DNA from: Gammaproteobacteria bacterium | Lineage (GTDB): Bacteria; Pseudomonadota; Gammaproteobacteria; Pseudomonadales; JAUIET01 | Assembly: GCA_030431775.1 (NCBI GenBank) | Contig: JAUIHW010000014.1 | Coordinates: forward strand, 1-64,000 | Direction: 5' to 3' | DNA length: 64,000 bases | Shown here: piece after piece, positions 57,216 to 64,000 of the stretch | Layout of the letters: each line of letters begins with the position of its first letter | Numbering within the stretch: position 1 is the first letter of the stretch | Translations under genes and position numbers: made by a program | The notes under the pieces: model-generated | Database searches by the model: none | The model's input: the letters and a program-made list of their open reading frames with translations, nothing else | Told to the model about the DNA's origin: nothing

Positions 57216-59777
57216 TCAGTGACCAGGGTACCAACTGATGAAAGGCATTTCCAAAGGCGGAGTCACGGTTGGCAGTGCAACAATCGCTCTTGGAGTGAAA
57301 TCACTGCAGGGGCGATCGGTCTGGATCACGGCACTGAACCAATGTGCATTGATGGCACCACTCAGGCTGCCGTCATGCTTCATCAAAGGAATATCTGCAT
57401 ACTCTGTGTCCATGGGGTGCTCCGTGGTATTGGAATAAAGCTGTACCGCGATACAATCCAGTGGAACTTCGCCCAGGTACAAAGCGACACTGAATCGCAG
57501 GCAGTCGCCAATTTCCTCGATTTCCAGGTCACCCCAATGCAAATCATGCCAGTTTTCACTGAGTATCTGCGCGTACTGCTGCAGGTTTTGAGCCAACTCA
57601 ACATTTGCTGATGTCCGCCGATGGTAGCGCTGACAACTTGGGACATACAGGTCCCGCGTGTAGTCACTGAGCATGCGATTGGTACTGAAGCGTGGGGTCA
57701 ACTCCGACATACTGATGCGCATCCGGGCAATCCAGCCTCTTGGCAGGCCATCGTGATCGCGTGCATAAAACTCCGGGATCACCTGTTGCTCCAGCAATTC
57801 ATACAACAGCTCAGCATCAGCGGTATCCTGGCCTTCGGCATTGCCACCCCTCTGTTCATGGTTACCAAAACTCCAGCCGCCGGCTTCATCTCCGGCCTCT
57901 GCCCACCAGCCATCAACGGCTGACAGATTCAGCCCGCCATTAACCAGAACTTTCATACCGCTGGTTCCACAGGCTTCCCAACCCACTCGTGGCGTATTGA
58001 TCCATACATCAACGCCCTGTACCAGGTGCTGAGCAACCGACATATCATAATCTTCGATCAGTATGGCATTAGCACAGACATCCGGCCGTTCAACAAAGCG
58101 TGCCCAGCGGCGCAACATGTTCTTGCCGCTGTCATCTATTGGGTGCGCTTTACCCGCGATGACCAACTGGATGGGACGCTCGGGATTACTCAGCAATCTG
58201 GCCAGCCGCTCCGGGTCTGTGAGCAACAAGTTAGTTCGTTTGTAGTCGGTGAAGCGCCGGGCAAACCCCAGAGTTAAAGTGTTTGGGTCGAGAATATTAA
58301 GATGGCCGGTCAACAGCCTGACGTCTTTCTGTAGACGGGACTGGCGCTGAGTAAATTGTGCCCGGCAGTAATTAACCAGGGCTGCCCGGTTTTTATTGCG
58401 ACAGTCCCACAGCTCCGCATCGCTTAGTTTGTCAATGGCATCCGTACAACCGTCGAAGCCGAGTCGCCAGCGTTCTTTACCGCAGGCTTTGGTCCACAGA
58501 ATGTCTGCCGCCACAGAATCCCAGGAAGGCATGTGCACACCATTGGTAATCGATGAGACCGGGGTGTCACTGTAGGGCCAGCGAGGAAACAGTGGGTTAA
58601 ACTTCCGCCGGCTGACCTCGCCGTGCATTTTGGAAACGGCATTGACGGAGCTGCTGATGTTCATGGCCAGATTGACCATGTCGAACTTTTGGTTTCTGCC
58701 GCCATTTGCTTGCTGGCCAAGCTGCCAAAACGCCTCTAGATCCGTGTTCAATTGCTCACAATAGCGGCCGAGATACTGGTTGAACAAGCCACGGTCAAAC
58801 TGATCGAACGCGTATTCCACCGGGGTATGGGTGGTGAAAACATTACCAGCTCGAACTGCCCATAAAGCGGTTTGAAAATCACAGCCGTATTCCTGCATGG
58901 CATGGCGAGCGCGTTCCAGGCCGGCAAAAGCGGTGTGCCCTTCATTCATGTGGCAAATTTGCACATCCAGCCCCAGTGTTTCGATAATGCGCCAGCCACC
59001 AATGCCCAGCACCATTTCCTGAGCGAGACGTACTTCATCGTTACCGCCGTACAAGGTACCTGTTATACCCCGGTCGCTTGGCAAATTAATCTGTGAATCA
59101 CTGTCAAGCAGGTAAAGAGTGTTTCGGCCGACGCTGACCTTCCAGACCCGAAGCAAAACATCACGCCCAGGTAGTGCTACCGGTATTTGTAGCCAACCAC
59201 CTTCGGCATTGAGCGCCGGACGAACAGGCAGGCTTAAGGTGTCGTTGTAGGAATACACCTCTTGTTGGGAGCCATCGATGTCGATGGTCTGGCGAAAATA
59301 ACCACGTTTATACAACAGGCTGAAGCCAATGACCGGCAGGCCCAGATCGCTGGCACCTTTCATGAAGTCTCCGGCAAGAATTCCCAGGCCTCCGGCGTAT
59401 AAAGGTAGGGCCGGTCCAAGACCAATTTCCATTGTGAAATAGGCAATTCCCCGCAAACCGGCCTCTGCCAACATATCGGTTTCCCAACCAGGGCTGGCCA
59501 TGTATTCAGCTCTGAGCTGCTCGACCTTTTCCAGTTCCGACAGAAAAACGGGGTCTTTTGTCAGCGACTCGATACCTGATAAGGATCTCTCTTGCAGTAC
59601 TACATATGGATTGCGAGTTTTCTCCCAAATGTCACGGTCAACGCGCCGCCAGAATGAGTCTCCGGCGTGACTCCAGGTCCAGCGCAGGTCTTGTGCCAAA
59701 TCCAGCAAGCGTTTGACAAGCTGCAGTGAGTCTGCCGGAATGGCCTTATCCAGTGCCAGTAATGACATGTTTCGCAT
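57216..59777 (-). CDS. glgP: Alpha-glucan phosphorylase (GT35, DUF3417 type)
   Basis: It releases glucose-1-phosphate from glycogen or maltodextrin. The 853-residue protein has an N-terminal DUF3417 (about 15-120, starting DLAQDLRWTWSHAG), YFTMEIGLGPALPLYAGGLG, HMNEGHTAF, and the pyridoxal phosphate lysine in GTSGMKVLVNGGLNLS. This belongs to the alpha-glucan phosphorylase subgroup rather than the Escherichia coli GlgP subgroup. It follows ftsH by 47 bases. With the two GlgC proteins it covers synthesis and mobilisation of glucan, although no glycogen synthase or branching enzyme is in the window. Confidence 0.93.
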   Translation of the reverse strand: MRNMSLLALDKAIPADSLQLVKRLLDLAQDLRWTWSHAGDSFWRRVDRDIWEKTRNPYVVLQERSLSGIESLTKDPVFLSELEKVEQLRAEYMASPGWETDMLAEAGLRGIAYFTMEIGLGPALPLYAGGLGILAGDFMKGASDLGLPVIGFSLLYKRGYFRQTIDIDGSQQEVYSYNDTLSLPVRPALNAEGGWLQIPVALPGRDVLLRVWKVSVGRNTLYLLDSDSQINLPSDRGITGTLYGGNDEVRLAQEMVLGIGGWRIIETLGLDVQICHMNEGHTAFAGLERARHAMQEYGCDFQTALWAVRAGNVFTTHTPVEYAFDQFDRGLFNQYLGRYCEQLNTDLEAFWQLGQQANGGRNQKFDMVNLAMNISSSVNAVSKMHGEVSRRKFNPLFPRWPYSDTPVSSITNGVHMPSWDSVAADILWTKACGKERWRLGFDGCTDAIDKLSDAELWDCRNKNRAALVNYCRAQFTQRQSRLQKDVRLLTGHLNILDPNTLTLGFARRFTDYKRTNLLLTDPERLARLLSNPERPIQLVIAGKAHPIDDSGKNMLRRWARFVERPDVCANAILIEDYDMSVAQHLVQGVDVWINTPRVGWEACGTSGMKVLVNGGLNLSAVDGWWAEAGDEAGGWSFGNHEQRGGNAEGQDTADAELLYELLEQQVIPEFYARDHDGLPRGWIARMRISMSELTPRFSTNRMLSDYTRDLYVPSCQRYHRRTSANVELAQNLQQYAQILSENWHDLHWGDLEIEEIGDCLRFSVALYLGEVPLDCIAVQLYSNTTEHPMDTEYADIPLMKHDGSLSGAINAHWFSAVIQTDRPCSDFTPRAIVALPTVTPPLEMPFISWYPGH

Positions 59778-59824
59778 GGCTGGGGTTTCACCTCAAGCGC
59801 TTACAAATGCAGTGTTTTTAAGGA

Positions 59825-61750
59825 TCATAGTTGCTCTCTGTCCGGCTTAAGTGGCACGACGGTAGAAGCCTGCTGTTCAAGCCGCGTTTTAATCGAATCA
59901 ATATCGGCGACACTCAGAGTCTCACTTTCCAGAAGCTGGGCGGCACAGTGTTCCAAAAGAGTGCGTTGCTCCGAAATAATTTGCGTTGCGCGTTCGAACG
60001 CGGCAGCAGTCAGTTGCCGAATTTCGCAGTCGATTTCGCGCGCGGTCTCGTCGCTGTAAAGATGAGCAGTCGGCGACACTGGCTGGTTGTCCAGAAATCG
60101 ATTGCCCACCTGATCGTAGGTAACATGGCCCAACTTGTTCGCCATTCCGTAGCGGGTGATCATTGAACGGGCAATATCAGTCGCCTTATCCAGATCATCT
60201 GCAGCACCGGTCGAGAGGTGGCCGAAGAACAAATGTTCCGCAGCTCTGCCACCGAGTAATATAGTCATCTTGTCCTGAAGCTCCCGCTGGGTCATCAGGT
60301 ACCGGTCTTCCAGTGGGCGCTGGATGGTGTAGCCAAGGCCGCCAATACCTCTTGGAATGATCGAAATTTTATGCACGGGGTCGCTACCGGGAATGGCCAT
60401 TGCTGTCAGAGCATGGCCCATTTCATGGTAAGCAATGATTTTTCGTTCTCGTTCGTTAAGCAAACGGCTACGTTTTTCGAGCCCGGCAATAATACGCTCG
60501 ATCGCATTATTGATATCGCTCATGGTCACGGCCTCAGCATCGCGCCGTGTGGCCAGCAAGGCAGCCTCATTGACCAGGTTAGCGAGGTCAGCGCCGGTAA
60601 AACCAGTAGTCAGTGCGGCTACCTCTTCAAGGGTTACCGCAGCGTCTAATGTAATTTTTTTCAAGTGCACTTTTAAAATGGCGGCCCGACCCTTGCGGTC
60701 CGGTCGGTCGACGAGTACCTGGCGGTCAAACCGGCCGGCGCGTAACAATGCCGGGTCCAGGATTTCCGGTCGGTTGGTCGCAGCAAGTAGGACGATACCC
60801 TCTGACGGGTCAAAACCATCCATTTCGCTAAGTAGCTGGTTGAGTGTCTGTTCTTTTTCATCATGCCCGCCACTGCCAGGGTACATGCCGCGCGCCCGCC
60901 CCAGGGCATCCAACTCGTCAATAAAAATAATACATGGCGTCACCTCGCGCGCCTGTTGAAACAGGTCACGAACCCGGGCTGCTCCCACTCCAACGAACAT
61001 CTCGACAAATTCCGAACCATTAATGGAAAAAAAAGGAACTTCGGCTTCACCGGCGATCGCGCGTGCCAGCAATGTTTTTCCGGTGCCGGGAGGCCCTACC
61101 AGCAGTATTCCATGCGGGATATGGCCGCCCAGGCGGCCGTAGGCTTGCGGATCGCGGAGGAAATTAATGATCTCCTGCAACTCCTCCTTTGCTTCATCAA
61201 CACCGGCCACATCATCAAATGACACTTCGCTGTGCTGGTGCTGATAAGATTTCACGTGGCTTTTTCCAGCCGGCATCAACCCTCCGCCTGCACCAGGGCT
61301 CATACGTTTTAAAACAAACCACCAGAACAGAAGCAGCAGTAGGAGAGGGCCAACACTGCCGATGAGCCGCTGCCAATATCCGCCCTGTTGACTGCCGGAC
61401 AGCTCGGCGTCATAGTCAGCAAATTGCTCTGCCATGGCGGGATCAACAATATTGGCTTTGACCGTCAATACACCGTCCGGGTCGGGTGAGGACAGTGTTC
61501 CGATAAGGTGAGTAGGTGATATCTCGATAGATTTAAAACGCTGATCTTCGGCAAATTGTCTGAATTCCGAATAACTGACTTCGCGAGTATTGCCGCTGTT
61601 TGTGTTCAATATGTGCCATAAGAAAAACAATAAAGCGCATATTAACAATAACGTTAAGTTGGGTGAGTGTAGTTGAATCTGCTTTGGTTTTTGCGGCTCG
61701 GGTGGGCCCGCATCTGGTGGCCTTTTGTTCACTTTATCAATTCCCGGCAT
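59825..61750 (-). CDS. FtsH-family membrane AAA protease (accessory copy)
   Basis: A 641-residue ATP-dependent zinc protease anchored by two N-terminal TM helices (about 30-50 and 130-150) that flank a periplasmic domain. It has Walker [20 protein letters not shown], the [13 protein letters not shown] pore segment, [10 protein letters not shown], the second region of homology and the zinc motif [12 protein letters not shown] start at ATG 61750; a 21-residue extension through the promoter is rejected. It is not beside ftsJ or folP, where the housekeeping ftsH normally sits, so it is likely a stress paralogue. It heads the operon ftsH-glgP-antiporter. Confidence 0.9.
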   Translation of the reverse strand: MPGIDKVNKRPPDAGPPEPQKPKQIQLHSPNLTLLLICALLFFLWHILNTNSGNTREVSYSEFRQFAEDQRFKSIEISPTHLIGTLSSPDPDGVLTVKANIVDPAMAEQFADYDAELSGSQQGGYWQRLIGSVGPLLLLLLFWWFVLKRMSPGAGGGLMPAGKSHVKSYQHQHSEVSFDDVAGVDEAKEELQEIINFLRDPQAYGRLGGHIPHGILLVGPPGTGKTLLARAIAGEAEVPFFSINGSEFVEMFVGVGAARVRDLFQQAREVTPCIIFIDELDALGRARGMYPGSGGHDEKEQTLNQLLSEMDGFDPSEGIVLLAATNRPEILDPALLRAGRFDRQVLVDRPDRKGRAAILKVHLKKITLDAAVTLEEVAALTTGFTGADLANLVNEAALLATRRDAEAVTMSDINNAIERIIAGLEKRSRLLNERERKIIAYHEMGHALTAMAIPGSDPVHKISIIPRGIGGLGYTIQRPLEDRYLMTQRELQDKMTILLGGRAAEHLFFGHLSTGAADDLDKATDIARSMITRYGMANKLGHVTYDQVGNRFLDNQPVSPTAHLYSDETAREIDCEIRQLTAAAFERATQIISEQRTLLEHCAAQLLESETLSVADIDSIKTRLEQQASTVVPLKPDREQL

Positions 61751-61803
61751 GTCGACTTCATTGCAGAACAAGCCTATTCTAGAGATGACTGTGAGTTCGT
61801 CTG

Positions 61804-61817
61804 TTGATCCCAATCAA
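61804..61817. promoter_or_regulatory. FNR box shared by ftsH and the coiled-coil gene
   Basis: TTGATCCCAATCAA matches all ten fixed positions. On the minus strand TAGAAT (61776-61781) is centred exactly 32 bp away, giving an ftsH start near 61769. On the plus strand TATGCT (61839-61844) is 31 bp away, giving a start near 61852 for the coiled-coil gene. It is therefore the best candidate here for a two-way class II site. Confidence 0.8.
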
Positions 61818-61885
61818 TATCAATCACTGCTGCCTGCTTATGCTTGGACATTGTGTATGGCAGTTATCACAGCTGGGAGATAAAG

Positions 61886-62188
61886 ATGAGCAATGAAGCC
61901 AAAGAGTTTGGCGAACAGGCGCTTGAACGCATGAAGAAGGAGTACCGCGATACCGCTGATTTTTTGCGCCGTGAACGCGATGAACTCAAAGTGCGAATGC
62001 ACCTGGCCAGTGCCGATGCTCGTGATCAGTGGGAAAAGCTGGAAAACCAGTGGGGGCACTTTCAATCCAAGGCGGAGCATCTGGGTAAGGCGACCGGGGA
62101 ATCGGCACACGAAATAGGCGAAGCGAGTAAACTTGTGGGCGAGGAACTCAAAGAGGGTTACCGTCGAATTCGCAACAGTCTCCGGTAA
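61886..62188 (+). CDS. Small coiled-coil protein, stress-associated (unknown function)
   Basis: A 100-residue, highly charged, almost wholly helical protein (for example QALERMKKEYRDTADFLRRE and ELKVRMHLASADARDQWEKL), with no signal peptide, membrane segment or cysteine. The pattern recalls apolipoprotein-like or LEA-like protective coiled coils, but I cannot name a family. ATG 61886 has GGGAG upstream; an earlier frame start at 61844 falls before the predicted transcript start and is rejected. It shares the FNR box with ftsH. Confidence 0.8.
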   Translation: MSNEAKEFGEQALERMKKEYRDTADFLRRERDELKVRMHLASADARDQWEKLENQWGHFQSKAEHLGKATGESAHEIGEASKLVGEELKEGYRRIRNSLR

Positions 62189-62199
62189 GCGCCACCGGG

Positions 62200-63651
62200 C
62201 TAACAAGCGGCTCGATAGGTGCGCTCGAAGCTATCGATCAACAGTTCGGCGAGCTGGTCTGCATTTGCAAGCAGCTCATAATCAGCATTGATTCCAACGC
62301 ACAGTTGACCGTCATAGCTCATTACGCCGATGCAGAACCCGATCTGACCGATTAGTGGGGCAAATGGATAGCAGCGCAACATCTTGGCCCCACAGGTGAA
62401 CAATGGTTGTTGTGGGCCGGGAACATTGGTTACATAGCTATTGATCGGGCCAGCGACGGATTGCATGGCACCTGTTGCCAGGCCGGGCACAAACTCCATG
62501 ACCGCCGACATTGTCTGCACCGCCTTTGACTGGGACTTTTTGTTTAACATTGCGGTTTGTTTGACGATCAGCTCCAACTGCTTGCTCGGACGCTGTTCCT
62601 GCACTGGCAGATCAAGCATGATGATAGAAATCTCATTGTGTGGAGTGCCATCATCGTTCTGGTTGTTCACCCGAATATTAACCGGCATCCCAATTCTAAA
62701 AACTGTGTTTTCGAGTTGGCATTTCTTCTGTTTCAGCAGGCGCCGTATTGCGCCGGTGACGATGACCAGAACCACATTGTTAATGGTGGTGTGCCAGGCA
62801 TTTTTGATGGCTTTAATATCGTTCAGTGATATTTCGCAACGCGCAACACGCCGATGCAGGCATGGCGTGCCATTGACAGGTGTCAGTGATTGTTGCGCCT
62901 GCAGCTTGGCCCCCAGCAATTCACTGGTCGATTCCAGAGAATCTCGTAACTGAGCTAGGGTATCCATCGGATGACCAACCGCATGCAACGCCTCCCGGAC
63001 AGCGTCCAGAGAGTGCTTTACCCGTTGTTTTTGTACTGTCCGGCGCAATTGCGCTGTTGTGGGTGCCGGGCGCGGAATGAATCGTTTGGGACGGCGAGGC
63101 TTCGCCTTTGGGTTGGCACTTAATAGGTGCTGAGCCAGCTCAACACTGGCAATACCATCGGCAATACAGTGATGGATCTTGTACAGAATGGCGAAATGAT
63201 TTTTGGCCAGGCCTTCAATCACCCACATTTCCCACAATGGGCGGGAGCGATCCAGAGGGCGTGACATGATGTCACCTACCAGAGTATTCAGTTGAGCATC
63301 AGAGCCCGGCCTGGGAAGGCTGGCGTGGCGAACATGGAAATCAAGGTTGAACCGTTCATCATCAACCCAGACTGGAGGTTCAGACTGCAATTGCTCCAGC
63401 CAGGTTTCATTATGCACCGAGTGATCTGTGCCGTTTGGCCACATCAATTTTTGCCGATAGCGGGGAATCTCATGCAGTATTCCAGCCACGAACTGCCTAA
63501 GTAAGTCGAAATCCACACCACTGTTATGCTTTCTTAGTGCGCCGGACTTGAATAGGGCCAGGCCACCGATATGCATCGGTAAATTTGGGCGTTCCAGCGC
63601 AAGGAAACCGTAATCTGTAAGACTCAATGAGTCGAAATAGGGTTTTGTCAT
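62200..63651 (-). CDS. Wax ester synthase/diacylglycerol acyltransferase (WS/DGAT)
   Basis: It makes wax esters or triacylglycerol from acyl-CoA and a fatty alcohol or diacylglycerol. The 483-residue protein has the catalytic HHxxxDG motif (His160, His161, Asp165, Gly166 in KIHHCIADGIAS), the PLWEMWVIEGL block just before it, and the late NVPGPQQPLF segment. This is the family of mycobacterial Tgs1, a DosR target. GGGAG lies 7 bases before the ATG. It follows cbpM on the same strand by 45 bases and is probably co-transcribed with it. Confidence 0.92.
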   Translation of the reverse strand: MTKPYFDSLSLTDYGFLALERPNLPMHIGGLALFKSGALRKHNSGVDFDLLRQFVAGILHEIPRYRQKLMWPNGTDHSVHNETWLEQLQSEPPVWVDDERFNLDFHVRHASLPRPGSDAQLNTLVGDIMSRPLDRSRPLWEMWVIEGLAKNHFAILYKIHHCIADGIASVELAQHLLSANPKAKPRRPKRFIPRPAPTTAQLRRTVQKQRVKHSLDAVREALHAVGHPMDTLAQLRDSLESTSELLGAKLQAQQSLTPVNGTPCLHRRVARCEISLNDIKAIKNAWHTTINNVVLVIVTGAIRRLLKQKKCQLENTVFRIGMPVNIRVNNQNDDGTPHNEISIIMLDLPVQEQRPSKQLELIVKQTAMLNKKSQSKAVQTMSAVMEFVPGLATGAMQSVAGPINSYVTNVPGPQQPLFTCGAKMLRCYPFAPLIGQIGFCIGVMSYDGQLCVGINADYELLANADQLAELLIDSFERTYRAAC

Positions 63652-63696
63652 GATACGTCTCCCGTCAGGAGCAGGCGAACGAAGTTGGGCATCCGG

Positions 63697-63996
63697 TTAA
63701 TCGAAACCGTGGCGGCGCAGTTCTTCCCGAAGCTGCTGCAGCTCATCAATCAGTTCTAAACTCAGCCCAATGCCTGGGATATTGATTCCAAGGTCCTGGC
63801 GTAATCGCCGAGCCCGTTTACAGCGTTGCAGCTGATGCCAATCAAATGCCCATTGGGTGGGCGAATCTCCTTCCGGTTCGAGAATCCCGTAACCAATGAG
63901 ATCGATCACAAACTGTTGTTCAATACCAGCGATCCTGCAGACCTCATGTAGCTGGTAATACACCAGTTGCTCAGGATGGCTGCCGTGCTTTTCCAT
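63697..63996 (-). CDS. cbpM: CbpM, modulator of the DnaJ-like co-chaperone CbpA
   Basis: A 99-residue MerR-like helical protein. It has the N-terminal LHEVCRIAGIEQQFVIDLIGYGILEP segment, whose first 20 residues resemble a MerR helix-turn-helix, and a C-terminal IDELQQLREELRR coil. These match CbpM, which inhibits CbpA. In Escherichia coli the order is cbpA-cbpM, so cbpA is expected just beyond the right edge. The gene is complete, with the ATG at 63996. Confidence 0.85.
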   Translation of the reverse strand: MEKHGSHPEQLVYYQLHEVCRIAGIEQQFVIDLIGYGILEPEGDSPTQWAFDWHQLQRCKRARRLRQDLGINIPGIGLSLELIDELQQLREELRRHGFD

Positions 63997-64000
63997 CAGG

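Noticed and set aside
1-64000. tRNA or rRNA genes, complete insertion sequences, prophage genes, further CRISPR repeats
   Set aside because: None was recognised on either strand by eye; this is a visual negative, not a computed one.

Overview
The window is chromosomal DNA from a gammaproteobacterium, probably of the Pseudomonadales/Cellvibrionales type. The evidence is the housekeeping order priA, SPOR protein, hslV-hslU, DUF971, ubiE-ubiJ-ubiB, hisI-hisE, tatA-tatB-tatC with rpmE and a malic enzyme beside it, which resembles the Pseudomonas arrangement. Species cannot be named from the sequence.

Left part (1-8906): a complete type I-F CRISPR-Cas locus on the minus strand, cas1, cas2-3, cas8f, cas5f, cas7f, cas6f, followed by a leader and the first, leader-proximal repeat of an array that runs off the left edge. 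A broken AAA ATPase remnant lies between cas6f and the array.

Middle part (9204-34296): ordinary core genes. An OmpA-type lipoprotein, an M48/TPR lipoprotein protease and a PAP2 phosphatase come first. Then come two tightly overlapped + strand groups (glycosylase, RND protein, GDPD; and prolyl aminopeptidase, dtd, smrA), followed by a GNAT gene. The minus strand then carries oligopeptidase A, a short GlpD-like oxidase, tatCBA, hisEI, ubiBJE, DUF971, hslUV, a SPOR protein and priA. Finally rpmE and the malic enzyme are on the + strand.

Right part (34462-63996): an accessory block that is the most interesting region. It opens with an FNR-type regulator that has the full iron-sulfur cysteine pattern. 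It then holds a universal stress protein, an AhpD-like protein, a FixJ-type regulator, a DksA-like protein, a DUF2934-Hsp20 fusion, a GAF-PAS hybrid kinase, a degenerate receiver, two GlgC paralogues, glutamate dehydrogenase, an APH+AAA kinase, an accessory FtsH, alpha-glucan phosphorylase, a cation/proton antiporter, a coiled-coil protein, a wax ester synthase/DGAT and CbpM. A five-gene envelope/lipid operon (DUF1302, DUF1329, YCF48-like, RND, patatin) is embedded in it. Seven FNR-like palindromes (TTGAT-N4-ATCAA or close) lie in the intergenic gaps of this block, and several sit 31-32 bp from a -10-like hexamer, the geometry of class II FNR activation. I noticed none in the left 34 kb gaps. 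In gene content the block parallels the mycobacterial DosR dormancy regulon (Hsp20, USP, Tgs1-type acyltransferase, Rv2004c-type kinase, GAF kinase, FixJ-type regulator). My reading is an oxygen-responsive storage and protein-protection (dormancy) programme run by the local FNR protein; this is inference from sequence.
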